This document shows positions 1-14,446 of a stretch of DNA of 64,000 bases, piece by piece (within the stretch, counting starts at the first letter, position 1; each line of letters opens with the position of its first letter). This stretch comes from Seriola aureovittata. Its lineage: Eukaryota; Chordata; Actinopteri; Carangiformes; Carangidae. Under the pieces are notes generated by a model that searched no databases, had not been told where the DNA came from, and was given only the letters and a program-made list of their open reading frames with translations. The stretch spans positions 23,240,001-23,304,000 of the forward strand of contig NC_079382.1 in assembly GCF_021018895.1 (NCBI RefSeq), in the 5' to 3' direction. A program made the position numbers and the translations under genes.

Positions 1-1458
1 TTCACTCCAGAAAGCTTTGTAAAACTCAGGTGGGAGCCCGTCAATCCCAGGGGCCCTCCCCCCCTGCATACTCTGCAGCGCCATGGAGACTTCCTCTGTA
101 GTCAGAGGACCCTCCAGCTCCTTGTTGGTCTCCTCCGAGACCCTGGGCAGCCCACCGCAGAACAAGTTAAAAGCCCCGTCATCTTCAGTGTACTCACTTT
201 CAAACAGCTGGGAGTAGAAGTCCACAGCTCTCTGTCGGATCTCGCTGTCTTCAGTCAGCAGGTGTCCTGCAGCTGAGTGCAGAGCGTGGATGAACCTGCT
301 CTGCCCATTCTTCTTCTCCAGGCTGAAAAAGAACTTGGACGGTGAGTCCATCAGAGCAGCGCTCTGAAAGCGAGACCGGATCAGCGCCCCTTGTGCTTTA
401 GAGCCCAGCAGGTCCGCCAGTACGGCTTTTTTGGTTTTGAGGTCTTCAATACAGCCTCGATCTCCTGTGGACTCTGCAGCACTTTGCAGCTCCACTATTT
501 CAATCTCCAGATCTCTTATAGATTTGGTGATGTCACGAGAGACATTGAGAGTGTACTGTTGACAAAACTGCTTGATCTCTACTTTCCCACAATCCCACCA
601 CTGCTTCAACGATGTAAAATCCCCTTTTCTAGTTCTAAAAACTCCCCAGAAAAATAAAAACGTTTCTTTAAAATGTTCATCCAACAACAAAGCAGTGTTA
701 AAGTGCCAATATGCAGACTTGTGTTTCACATTTGCAATATACACATTACAGGACACCATGCAATGATCTGAGAACCCCACAGGAAGTATTCTGCATCCTT
801 TAAAAATACTAAAATGATGCTTAAAACAATAAAACCTGTCTAATCTGGCCATCGAGAGAAGCTTCTCTCTGGTCTGGACCCAAGTGTACTGCCTCTGTTT
901 GCCATGTTTTTCTCTCCATACGTCCTTTAAACTTTGAGCCTCTACCAGCTGCTTCATGGCTCGTTTTGAGGCGGCATGAGGTTCAGTGTGATTCCTGTCC
1001 AGCTGATCGTTCTCTGTGCAGTTAAAATCTCCTCCTAAAAACAAAACCTCTTCAGGCCCACACTGACTTAAAACCACAGCTAGTTCATTTAAAAACTGAA
1101 CTCTGGCAGGTCCTGTGTTGGGAGCGTATACATTTATAAAAACAAGAGTAAAACGCTCATATTTGGCTCTGACCACCATCAGTCTCCCCTTCATCACTTC
1201 CTCCACCACATGAGACTGTGGCAGAAAGTTTTTAGAGAAGAGGAGTGCCACTCCTCCACTGGTCTTAGTTAAGTGACTTAAAACCACCTCCCCGTCCCAT
1301 TCCCTCCTCCAGTCAGTCTCATTTAAAGAGTCGCTGTGTGTTTCCTGAACCAACATCACATTAACACTCTTCACTTTTATCAGTTCAAACAGACTGGCTC
1401 TCTTCCTCACATCTCTGCCTCCATTTATATTAAGTGTGGAGACTTTAAAATCACTCAT
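1..1458 (-). mobile_element. LINE (Tx1-like) ORF2, 5' part: AP endonuclease and start of reverse transcriptase
   Basis: The minus strand is open without a stop from the ATG at 1458 to the window edge (486 codons); the frame continues beyond. The N-terminus is an apurinic-type endonuclease domain: LNING near residue 9, LVQETHSD with the catalytic-type Glu39, NVYAP, LGGDFN with Asp144 and Asn146, and SDH with Asp231 and His232. Residues beyond about 460 (GRAPGIDGLPPEFY) match the entry motif of LINE reverse transcriptases. The ORF lies 117 nt downstream of ORF1, the usual two-ORF LINE layout. Further in-frame ATGs exist at 1536 and 1539; I chose 1458 because MSDFKVSTLNING fits a normal endonuclease start. 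Family knowledge: the endonuclease nicks the target and the RT primes there. Absence of stops or frameshifts suggests a young copy. The clade is inferred from the CCHC ORF1 plus endonuclease ORF2 layout. Confidence 0.88.
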
Positions 1459-1575
1459 GGCCTCTGATGTGAGAAGCACCACACACACTAAGACAGACAG
1501 AAAACAGACTGTCTTACACTGTTTCTGAGTCTTCATCATTGTTCAGTTCTTGTTTGAGTCTCAGGACTAGTTTTT

Positions 1576-2820
1576 TCAGTCTGTAGACTTCCTGGTCAGT
1601 ATAACCCCTTTTCCTCTGCTGCTCATCTGTGATCTGACAGATCGTATAAACACTTCTTTGTCTGTAAAATATTCTTCCACTCGGACTTTTTTCATATTTT
1701 TCGTTGTTTGCAGGAACTTTTTAACTTGTTGTAATTCATATTGTTCCTCCTGCTGTGATCCAACAGACAGCTGTGAGTCAGTATGAGGCTGGCTGCCTTC
1801 ATCACAGTCCTCTTCTTCCTCCTCCTCCTCCTCCTCCTCCATGCCAGACTCAGACTCTGGCTGCACCTCCTTCTTCTTCTCTCTGATGGTCACTGCTCCT
1901 TTCTTGGCCTGAGAGCCGCTGTCACTGTTGGTCTGTTTCCTTTTTAGAACAGGGACTTTAAAATCATTCTGCTCCATCACGTGTTCATCAGTGTCTCTCA
2001 CAGTGTCTCTTACAGTGTCTCTCACAGTGTCCTCTGCTGCTGTGTTTGCAGTGTTCACCACAGTCTCCTCTCCTGCTGCCGTTTCACTGTCATCACTTTT
2101 CTCCCTCCCTGTGTGACTGACAGCTGCTTCATGTCCTTGTCTCTGAGTGTCAGAGTCTTCTTGACTCTGCTGTGTCTGTTTTGTCCCCCCACCATCTTGT
2201 CCAGCTTGTCTCTGTGTGTCTCCTCTCTCCTCCTCCCTCTGTGTTTTATCAGCAGAGGAGACTTTATCAGGACAGGCTCGGACTAAATGTCCCTCCCTCC
2301 CACATCCAAAACACTTTAAAGTCCCGGAGTTCACAAACACAACATAATCAAAATCATCCACTCTCACATTAAAAACGAGACTGAGCTCTTCATCCTTTTT
2401 GTTGAGGATCATCAGAACCTGCCGTCTGTGTGAAACCACATGCTTCAGCAGCGGAGATTTACATCCCGACGGCAGTTTCCTGATCTGGGAAACGATCTTC
2501 CCGTGTCTCGCCAGCTCCCTCAACAAAACCTCATCACTGATGAACGGAGGGATGTTCGATATCGTGACTTTTTTAGCCGGTGTGGCGAGAGGAGACACCG
2601 ACACAAACGTGTCATTCACCACAACTCCAGTTTCAATAATCTTATTAACTTTTTCGACACTGTCCACAAAAATCACAACAGCGCCGTTCATCCGAGCAGC
2701 AGATTTAATGCTGCTGTGACCCACAACTTCCCCCACCGCCAGACTGCAGTCCTCCACCGAGCACTGAAACCCAGCACAGATTTTAAACCCGTGTTTCCTG
2801 CTGAGTTTGGTGAACTCCAT
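1576..2820 (-). mobile_element. LINE (Tx1-like) ORF1, CCHC zinc-knuckle RNA-binding protein
   Basis: Intact 414-codon frame. The first ATG of the frame is at 2820; the open frame extends 17 codons further upstream without an ATG. A retroviral-type zinc knuckle is present: C170-x2-C173-x4-H178-x4-C183. The N-terminal half looks like an RNA-recognition-type fold (VTISNIPPFISDEVLLREL). The C-terminal half is low complexity: Gln/Asp/Thr-rich, a VRDT repeat, a run of glutamates near 1812-1845, then a basic, leucine-rich end. ORF1 proteins of this kind package LINE RNA as nucleic-acid chaperones. The gene precedes ORF2 in the same orientation and is intact, so the element's visible part has no inactivating lesion. 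Confidence 0.85.
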
Positions 2821-3040
2821 GTCGGCGTTCACCACGCCGACCAGCGAAGACGCCGGCCGACCGCAAAACAACCCCCCAACCTCCTATTTACACACCAAAA
2901 CTTAACACCTACACAACCTGAACTACACACTATTTACAACATATACAGAAAAAAATTAGGAAAGATAGAAAAACTCGAAAAATCTCACAAAACGCTCTCT
3001 GCAGCACCACGCTCCTCTCACTCCGCCATTCACTCAGAGC
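2821..3040 (-). mobile_element. 5' UTR of the Tx1-like LINE
   Basis: Unique sequence of about 220 bp between the ORF1 start and the (GA)n array. In element sense it begins near a TGAGTGAATGGCGGAGTGAG segment directly after the CT-rich array and ends at the ORF1 ATG. The sharp change from array to unique sequence at about 3040 marks the probable 5' end of the insertion. Confidence 0.55.
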
Positions 3041-3062
3041 GAGAGACAGAGAGAGAGAGACA

Positions 3063-3094
<32 letters not shown>

Positions 3095-3278
3095 CGGAGG
3101 GAGACGGAGAGAGGGAGAGAGAGAGAGAGAGAGAGGGAGAGAGAGGGAGACAGAGAGAGAGAGGGAGACAGAGAGATAGGGAGAGAGACAGAGAGAGAGA
3201 CAGAGAGAGAGAGAGAGAGGGAGAGAGAGAGAGACAGAGAGAGAGAGAGAGGGAGACAGAGAGAGAGAGACAGAGACA

Positions 3279-3309
<31 letters not shown>

Positions 3310-3310
3310 G

Positions 3311-3347
<37 letters not shown>

Positions 3348-3428
3348 GGAGAGAGAGAGAGACAGAGAGAGAGGGAGACAGAGAGAGAGAGGAGACAGAG
3401 AGAGAGAGACAGAGACAGAGAGAGAGAC

Positions 3429-3483
<55 letters not shown>

Positions 3484-3548
3484 CAGAGAGAGAGAGACAG
3501 AGACAGAGAGAGAGAGAGACAGAGAGAGAGAGGGAGAGAGAGGGAGAC

Positions 3549-3597
<49 letters not shown>

Positions 3598-3613
3598 GAG
3601 AGACAGAGACAGA

Positions 3614-3646
<33 letters not shown>

Positions 3647-3699
3647 GGAGACAGAGAGAGGAGAGAGGGAGACAGAGAGAGAGAGAGAGAGAGGGAGAC

Positions 3700-3742
<43 letters not shown>

Positions 3743-3758
3743 GAGAGACAGAGACAGA

Positions 3759-3791
<33 letters not shown>

Positions 3792-3845
3792 GGAGACAGA
3801 GAGAGGGAGAGAGGGAGACAGAGAGAGAGAGAGAGAGAGGGAGAC

Positions 3846-3888
<43 letters not shown>

Positions 3889-3929
3889 GAGAGAGAGGGA
3901 GACAGAGAGAGAGAGAGAGAGAGGGAGAC

Positions 3930-3980
<51 letters not shown>

Positions 3981-3996
3981 GAGAGACAGAGACAGA

Positions 3997-4029
<33 letters not shown>

Positions 4030-4160
4030 GGAGACAGAGAGAGACAGAGAGAGAGAGAGAGAGGGAGAGAGAGAGAGACAGAGAGAGAGAGAGAGGGAGA
4101 CAGAGAGAGAGAGACAGAGACAGAGAGAGAGAGAGACAGAGAGAGAGAGACAGAGACAGA

Positions 4161-4199
<39 letters not shown>

Positions 4200-4200
4200 G
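3041..4200. repeat. (GA)n/(GACA)n low-complexity array, about 1.16 kb
   Basis: Almost purely GAGA with interspersed GACAGA and GGGAGA units, giving higher-order periods such as GAGACAGAGACAGAGAGAGA. All six frames are open here, which produces long artefactual Arg/Glu or Leu/Ser frames that are not genes. It abuts the 5' end of the LINE; in LINE sense it is a CT-rich array directly upstream. Confidence 0.95.
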
Positions 4201-5167
4201 TGTGGCTGCTCCAGTGTTTGTTATCTGTGAAGATAAACTGGAATAAAAACAAACTCAGACTAAATAAGTCGCCGCTGCATCCACAGAAAACGTACCACAT
4301 TCTGATAAAGTCAAATTTTCAACAACTTTTCAATTTGTTAATTGGAGAAGTGTTAAAAAAAAAAACAGCAGGAAATTCAGCGTGGTGAAATACCTGCGAA
4401 AGTCTTTCTAAATCTCCTTGTTTCGGGTGTAAAATGTGTCATTTCCTGTGTGAGGACGCCGGTTTAAACACATCCGTCAGCGGTCGAGCCCCTACCAGAG
4501 AAAAGAGAAATGACCAGCTGCAGTGTGAAAGCCCAACACGTCCTCCATGAGTAAAAAACATTCTGACTGAAACACGCCGTTATGATTGACAGTCAGTTTA
4601 ATGGACTTCTAATTACCCAATTACACAACAGTCTAATTGGCATGAAGTGGTAAATCCCACCCACCTGCCTCAAGACACGTCAAGCAAATCACTTGATCCA
4701 GGTTTGTCTGGTCCTCTCAGGTGAGGAAAACAAACACCAATATACATATACACTGTTCACCATCAGGTATCTGTGGTCATGTGTCTCCACAGTAATGTTA
4801 GATCATGGCTGGGTCCGGTGAGACAGAACAACATCTCTGGGTTGTTTTCCATCTGATGACGTCATTTTGTTTACTATCTATGAATCTAAGGCTCTTTAAG
4901 TTTCATTTCAAACATTTTCATAAGACTGCGCTGTGAAGAAGCTCCATAGCAACCAGCGCTGTGAAAGTGGGTGGTGTCCTGTTTGCCGGAGGGAAATGTT
5001 TCGACTTGACTCCATGTTGTTTGATTCACAGCTGGTATGTTAATTACAACTTCTAACATACTGTCAGCTCGCATCATGTTTCCTGCTCTACCTGCTCTCT
5101 GACTCTGTTGGAGCAGGGCTGTAGTATTTTATCACGTTACTTCATATTCATAAAGAAACTTTTGTTT
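4201..5167. other. intergenic, no gene seen
   Basis: AT-rich DNA with no credible coding frame or splice-linked exon. I see no RNA gene or recognisable repeat. Confidence 0.6.
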
Positions 5168-5617
5168 TTAAAGCTCCTCCAGTGTAAAGGTCTGTGTCCA
5201 TGTGTAGTGTGATTATAGATTATAGATCAGCTCTAGCTTCTATATTAATACTGTGAAAGTATCAAAGCCTCAGTCCACAGAGAAATGCACACAGCCTGTA
5301 TTCAGAAACTGAGCCTTAAAACCAGCCGTCAGGACTTCTGGAACTTTGTGATGTCACAACAAAGCAGTCACCAAGCCCCGCCCACCTGGACCCACCATAC
5401 AAACCTTGCAGGATTTAGTTTCTCTGAGTGTTTTTACCTGAAATCTGAGTCTCAGAGCCTCCTCTCTTCTGATTGGCTCACAGACCTGTTGTTACTAGAG
5501 CTGCAGAGAGAAGCCTGAGAGAGGAGATGTAAAACTACACTGAGATGGTTTAAATATCTTCTGATGGATCAACACTTCAAATAAAACACAGAAGAGGAAG
5601 AAAAGATGGAGCTTTAA
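5168..5617 (+). mobile_element. TTAA-flanked MITE, copy A
   Basis: Bounded by TTAA on both sides (5168-5171 and 5614-5617) with short terminal inverted repeats AGCTCC...GGAGCT. The same sequence recurs inverted at 26121-26653 and 45641-46127, also ending in TTAA. A TTAA target with short TIRs is typical of piggyBac- and Kolobok-type non-autonomous elements. The 77-codon frame inside is shared by the copies only because they are recent repeats; I see no coding constraint. Confidence 0.75.
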
Positions 5618-5624
5618 GAAAACA

Positions 5625-5948
5625 AGGCTTATTTCTTTTATCAGACAACACTAAGGTTTTATTTTGAAGGGTCAGTATCTCAACCCCCAAATTCAACTTA
5701 CACATTGACTAGAATCAACTTATGCACAGGACCACTTTAGTTTACATGAACATTTTGACTTTTCATATTAGGAAGAGTTGGCTGCTGATCCCAGGGTTGG
5801 CGGTTCGATTCCCGGTTTCCAGAAAACCGGTTCCATCACGAAGGGCGTCCTGCAGAAAACAAACAAATGCCACATCAAATATATGGAAGGTGGTCACCTC
5901 ACAGGAGCAGCTGGAAGACAACAACAACAACAACAACAACATCAGCAA
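5625..5948 (+). repeat. SINE-like repeat with tRNA B-box and (CAA)n tail
   Basis: Contains a pol III B-box match, GGTTCGATTCC, at 5802-5812 within a tRNA-like context (GCTGCTGATCCCAGGGTTGG just before) and ends in (CAA)n around 5919-5942. The central part is also found inverted inside MITE copy B (26160-26400). No clean A-box is visible, so the head may be truncated. Confidence 0.55.
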
Positions 5949-8759
<2,811 letters not shown>

Positions 8760-8767
8760 TCCGGATA

Positions 8768-8775
8768 TGACGTCA
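8768..8775. promoter_or_regulatory. perfect CRE palindrome (TGACGTCA)
   Basis: A full CREB/ATF site followed by a half site GTGACGT at 8779-8785. It lies in a segment whose plus strand ends in a strong donor (TTTTCCG|GTAAGTAC at about 8921), so this may be a promoter with an untranslated first exon. No transcript evidence. Confidence 0.35.
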
Positions 8776-8930
8776 GAGTGACGTGTCAGACATTTGACTT
8801 GTCATTGTGTTTTCAGTTCATCAAAGTTAGCTCCAACATGTTGTTTACCGGTAAATATCTTGTTCTGTGTTCAGTTGTTCTCAAAGAAACTCGGAGGAGT
8901 CGGCGGTTCATTTTTTTCCGGTAAGTACAT

Positions 8931-9567
8931 TTTGTTTTAATCCCGTTTCTTTGCTAGCCAAGATTAGCATCCCTGTTAATATCACAGTTCAGGTGAAGAT
9001 GCACCTTGCTAACCAAGCTAGCTAGCTAGTGCTAGCGTTAGCTGATAACCTGTGTGAACCTGGGTTAGCCCGTGGAGGTGTTCAGTCAAAGCCCAATAAA
9101 AAGGTGAATTTAATCGACGTTAATCTAACGACGTTTGGTTTGTGTTACTCCACGTGACCCAGTTTAATTGATCTGCGTTAGTGTAATGCGCAGCGTTAAT
9201 GTCAGTTAATACATTGTCCATCAAGACGTCGTGATAGTTCAAGTTAAGATAACGTGACATATACAAAATGTGTAGACAGATATTTGTCATATAGAAGATT
9301 GTTCATTTAATACTCAAACCAGTCCTCAACTGAAGCAGACATTCATGCACCTATCCTGACAGCTGATCGATATTTGTGATTAACTGTGATCCACCGCATC
9401 TTAACTCAAGTGTTTGTGTTTTATCGTCATTTGAAAGTTTCCACACTGTGAAAACTGAGTGATCTGTGCCAACAGAAGGAGGAGCTCATGTACAGAGCAG
9501 CTCATTAGTTTCCATTCATCTGGTTGAAGGGAGACTGCATGGACATCCTTAGTTCTCTAATGTGCTG

Positions 9568-9602
<35 letters not shown>

Positions 9603-10900
9603 GTAGAAAACCTCCCAGTTCATCTTCCACTGATGAAATGACAGACTAACTGCTGATGAGTTAGTTTATTATTCTGTCTTCAGTATTCACAGGTTCAGTT
9701 TCTTACCTGCAGCTTCATTCTGCAGTTGTTGACAGGTGATGGTAGCAACACTTTTAAGAACAGATTTTATAAATATTAAACTGTGATTAAGTGATGGATC
9801 ATCTCTGGCACTGTCACCACCTCCACAGGTGAAAGTATTTACCGATTAACATCAGCATGTTTTTTGATCCTTCACTGTCAGTGTCGTCAGACATTTAAAT
9901 ATTTCTAGTATTTATATTGTTGATTAAAGCTAACATAGAAATAGTCACACAATGCTGTACCTGTTACTATTGTGAAAATTCATACCAGATGTGTTCTATA
10001 AAAACCATCAACAAAGTTAAAGCAAGAGCTTCATAAATAACTTTATTGGACATTATAAACTACATTAATTTAAACAATTTACAACACTGGAAACATGTAT
10101 AAAAGAATGTAATAAATTGATTAATTAAATACTGTAGTGTACAATTTACAGTCAACTGTAACTATTTAAAATCATAAAATAGTTGTGGATGAAGTTAAAG
10201 CTGAATTTCACTGTCATATGTAAGTTTGCTTAATAAAAAGAAGTAGTTGAATCAACAGTGCAACAGAATCTTTAGTAACAAGTATAATCATTATTCATCA
10301 TTAGTCCTAATGTGTGAGACAAATATTTATTTGTTCCAGTAACAATCTCCCTCTAAATAAGTGATGCTGTTGGAACAGCACACTGATATTAACTATAATG
10401 GCTGATTTACTTTCTCAGCAAAGTGGTTCCACAAAGGGTTTATATCTTGATGCTTCATGTGAACAGTGCAACATCTACTGGCCTGAATGCAAAATGGGCA
10501 AATACAAACGAATGTACATCATAAATTGAGTGCAAGTATAAGGTAAAGCATGATTGTATTTTATAATCCAAGCATAGATTTACATACTGTCAAAGCAAAT
10601 CAAAATGTTTTATATGCATCAAATGTTTCAATATCAGTTAAAATAAAGACATTGAGCTTAACTTGACTAAGTGTAAAAACTGGTTGGTTTGTAATGTGGA
10701 CAAAGAACATGAAGCTTTATTTTTAAATGTCAGCTTTGGTGGTTGTGCTGTAAAGGTGCAAAATAAGATGTGGCCAGAACTTTAGTTTAAAATGTTAAAA
10801 AAAAGAAAAGAATTAACACTATCAACAGTGTGTGAAGCAGCCACAGTGATGATGTCATGATCAAGACCTCCATCTGTTGTATTTCAGAGTTATATACTGA
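8931..10900. other. AT-rich non-coding stretch with a (GAT)n tract
   Basis: No gene seen. A (GAT)n microsatellite of about 11 units lies at 9567-9602. Possibly the intron of a transcript starting near 8.8 kb. Confidence 0.45.
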
Positions 10901-10902
10901 AA

Positions 10903-10914
10903 TGCGCATGCGCA
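10903..10914. promoter_or_regulatory. NRF-1-type palindrome TGCGCATGCGCA
   Basis: A perfect consensus NRF-1 motif 149 bp upstream of the ATG at 11063. NRF-1 sites are typical of TATA-less promoters, so this probably marks the promoter of the decayed gene that follows. Confidence 0.5.
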
Positions 10915-12300
10915 CCAGCCTCTCCTGACCTGTCCTGTGTTGTAATACCACTTTGTGACTGTTGACGCTGTGTGAGTCAGTGGCGCGTCAAGTCTGCCCT
11001 CAGTCCCACGAAGAAGAACAACTTCCGGCAGCGCTTGACGTTGGCATCACAGAAACACAGCAATGGCTGAACCTGCTAAAAGACGATATTCATCTGCGTC
11101 CCGAAGAACCGCTCCCGACAAGAAACCACGTTCAACGGCAAAGAAAAGAAGCAACAGAGTAAATCTGGATGTGTCTTCCCGCCGCTGGAGAAGCTGCTGA
11201 GAGGAAAGAGATGCGGTTTGATGCCGAGCTCGCAACTTTCCTGTTAGCCTGGTGAGTAGCATCAATGCTAGCTCTTTAGCTAAAAGTATAATCAGTTCAA
11301 CGACCGACAAACATTTCAGGTGGTGATATTGACGTTGTGGACAGACGTTTTAGCGGTTAGTAGGATTGTGTCTGTTGCTCTCGGCTGTTGTCCAGCTAGT
11401 GACGTCAGTAACTTTAGGCTCATTTTGTAACTGACTGTAACTTGAGATTGTATGGAGCCAGGAGACCGAGTGAATACACGTCGGTCGGTTCACCATGTTG
11501 TCACCACTTTACATTACTGTTAGGAGATCAGCCATGATTGAAAGTGCACTAGGTCTTTACATTTCTCAGGAGATTTCAGCATCCCTCTGTCTTTATCAGG
11601 ACCTGAGCCAGTACAGGTGTAATACCGCCTCCACCTGTCTCACCTACGGCAGAGAGTCCAGACAGTGAGGAGGGTCCAGGTGAGTAACATGCTGTCATTC
11701 ACTTTTAACAGTAAGACTTGTCTTTACCACTGTGATTAAATCAGACCCACAGTGTAAACATGCTGCTATATCCTGCCAAGCACCACCCATGTGTCCTGCA
11801 GTGTGCTCTTGCCTTCATAAATCTGTAAGTGTATGGAGGTTACAAGTAGAATTCAGATCCTATTTTCACACATGAATTATAAATTCTACTTGTAACCTCG
11901 GTGTCACACACTTGCAGGAATTTGCAGCACCAAGTTTTGTGCTTTGCATGTGTTCACAAAAGTGTCTTTGTGTTGCCTCACCACTAATGTGTTTATTTAT
12001 TTATATATTTATATATTGTACACCTTCACATGTATCATTTGTTCAGATTTATGCATTAAGTCTTGTTTTTATTACAGTAGATGCTAAATGAGGTTTAAAT
12101 GGATGATTGTTACATCTTTTATGTTCTGAAGTCTTAGACTGTCTCAAACATTTCATAGTCAGAAGAGGAGCTGCTTGACATGTCCTTATTTTTCCTTCTG
12201 TGTGGGACGGCAGAATCCAGCTCGGATCAGAACTACACCATCCGAAACCAGCAAGAAACGGTAAGTCATGCACATGACTCCTCCCATTATACGTGTATAT

Positions 12301-12430
12301 AGACTCACATTAGGGTCAAAATGACTGAGCTTGTAAAGTGACCTTAACAAATAATTCCAATGTTTGTAGTTGTAAATCAACATTTGTTAACCTGTAAAAT
12401 AAATCTCCATGACAAATTCAACTTCCTGCA
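12301..12430 (+). repeat. partial copy of the foldback arm
   Basis: Matches the left arm of the foldback at 12664 (ATTAGGGTCAAAATGA, then GAGCTTGTAAAGTGA and AATAATTCCAATGTTTGT). It lies about 360 bp upstream in the same orientation. Confidence 0.7.
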
Positions 12431-12445
12431 TGTGTAGAAGAGACC

Positions 12446-12461
12446 CCCCCCCCCCCCCCCC
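12446..12461. repeat. poly(C) tract
   Basis: Homopolymer of about 16 C after GAGA. Confidence 0.9.
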
Positions 12462-12663
12462 GAGTTAAATTGATATTCTGTTTATTACATTTAAGTTGTC
12501 GTCAAATCGAATGCATCAGAAAACAATGTTGGTGTGATGATTCATATATTTGGCTTGAATACAATTAAAATACTTGTTTGGAAACTTGCTGTGTCTGATT
12601 TGTTGTTAAGGAACTTATTGAGGTGTTATTGTGAACTGTTGTTACTGTAGCTACATATGTACT

Positions 12664-13310
12664 TAGGCTCAAATTAGGGTCAAAATGATTTTGAGCTTGT
12701 AAAGTGATGTTCACAAATAATTCCAATGTTTGTGGTTGTAAATCAAACTTTGTAAACTTGTAAAATAAATCTGCTTGAGAAATTCAAGTTTGTGTATGTC
12801 AAACAATTGCACTTTTGTCAAAGAGATTTATATTTGTTGAAAGTCTGAATCAAAGCTGAACAAACGATCAGTGTTGAGGTTGAACAAAGACTCTGTAAAA
12901 GAAGAAGTGGATTCGTCGACATCTGTGTCGTGATACAGAGAAGAAAACTGTAAAACTCTGGTCAAAAGTTCCCACAGTGACACTGAAGTGACAAGGATCA
13001 AAGTTTGTCCTTGTCAGTTTCTCACACTGGGAATGTTGCTGACTGAGTTTTACAGTTTCCTGCTCTTTGTCTCTGAACACAGACGTCCACAAAGCTTTTC
13101 TTCTTCCCCTGTGTCTCTGTTGAACCTCACCACTGATCATTTTTTTTCAAATACAAATCTCTTTGCCACAAGCACAATTTGTTTACACATCACAAACTTG
13201 AATTTCTCATGCAGATTTATTTTACAGATTTACAAAGTTTGTTTTACAAATATTGGAATTATTTGTAAACATTACTTTATAAGCTCAATCATTTTGAGCC
13301 TAATTTGAAC
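12664..13310. mobile_element. foldback (long inverted repeat) element
   Basis: Two arms of about 320 bp, inverted to each other with almost no spacer. Centre near 13003, where TGACAAGGA (12989-12997) faces TCCTTGTCA. Paired landmarks include TCAAATTAGG at the outer ends, AATAATTCCAA, GATCAGTG at 12867 opposite CACTGATC at 13131, and ACTGTAAAACTC in the inner arms. The arms are diverged but co-linear. The frames on each strand here are mirror images of one another, not genes. This is a MITE or foldback transposon whose transcript would form a long hairpin. Confidence 0.8.
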
Positions 13311-13319
13311 TGGGGGCTA

Positions 13320-14165
13320 GCCACTGTTCCTGTTAGCATTAGCATTTTTTTCTTTTTCTTTTTTTTCTTTATTGGTTTATCTGGAACAAACGGAAGGTGA
13401 TTGCAAAATAAAATAACAAGTGTGTGTGTGTTTTTTTTTTTTCTTATTGCAAATAAGAAAAAAAAAAGGTGGGCTGGCTAACATTTGCATTAGCACTGAT
13501 CACCGGGATTAGCTTCTTTTTTACAATAATGACATTGATTACGATAATGCTAAAAATGATATACGTGTGTGCGTACAGTATATAGACACCCCCCCCCTTT
13601 TCATTAGCTCTAGCATTAGCAGCTGGTTTGCTAGCTTTTTTCATGAATGAATTTAACAATTTCATTGTAAGATTTCAAAATGACAAGTTGAGGTGCTGGT
13701 TGGCTATCATTAGAATTACATAACAGTAATTGTTAGGTAACAGTAAACAGTGACAAACTGAAGGCGACACGGGGGGGGTAGCTTATTAGCATTAGCAGCT
13801 GCCTTGCTGGATTGTTCATTGAATGAATTAAACGATTTCATTATAAGAATGCAAAATAACAAGTGGGGGCTAGCTAGCATCTTTATTGATGACAAAAGGA
13901 CAAAAAGACGCAGAAGACATTTTAACCATGAAACATGAGAGACAAGTGACAATGTATATAAAGTGACATTTTGTTTGTGATTGTATATAATAATGACTAA
14001 TAGTTAAAATAATAATCTTAATGAGTATTGATAACAATTATAATGATGAATTATAATGATGATGACAGCTGCCCCCCATTTTCATTAGCGCTACCATTAG
14101 CAGCTAACTTGCTGGCATTGTTCATTGATGAATGAATTTAATGATTTATAAGATTTTTACATTGT
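13320..14165. repeat. degenerate tandem repeats (GCTAGC/CATTAGCATTAGCAG family)
   Basis: Three imperfect copies, near 13600-13700, 13770-13880 and 14075-14160, share a core CATTAGCAGCTxxxTTGCTGG followed by a CATTGxATGAATTxAAxGATTTxATxxTAAGA-like segment. No coding content. Confidence 0.6.
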
Positions 14166-14221
14166 ATTATTTTGAATAAAGTGGGACTTTCTAAATGCAC
14201 TGTATGTCTAACTGATCCAGC

Positions 14222-14223
<2 letters not shown>

Positions 14224-14302
<79 letters not shown>

Positions 14303-14446
14303 TCTCTCTCTCTCTCTCTCTCACTCACTCACTCACTCACTCACTCACTCACTCACTCACTCACTCACTCACTCACTCACTCACTCACTCACTCACTCAC
14401 TCACTCACTCACTCACTCACTCACTCACACACACACACACACACAC
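14224..14446. repeat. compound microsatellite (CT)n-(CACT)n-(CA)n
   Basis: (CT)n from 14224, then about 26 CACT units (about 14321-14426), then (CA)10. It ends in a CAG used as the acceptor of an exon-like block in the decayed gene. Confidence 0.95.

Noticed and set aside
2440..4300. Very long frames on both strands (Arg/Glu- and Leu/Ser-rich)
   Set aside because: They are translations of the (GA)n array and of the antisense of LINE ORF1; composition is pure repeat.
5285..5518. 77-codon frame repeated at 45736-46017
   Set aside because: Conserved only because both are copies of the same MITE; no coding bias and the frame differs in length and content between copies.
5795..5815. A possible true tRNA gene at the B-box
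   Set aside because: No matching A-box, acceptor stem or anticodon arm can be built; it is a SINE remnant.
12868..13308. Two opposite frames of 90 and 106 codons
   Set aside because: They are mirror images across the foldback axis.
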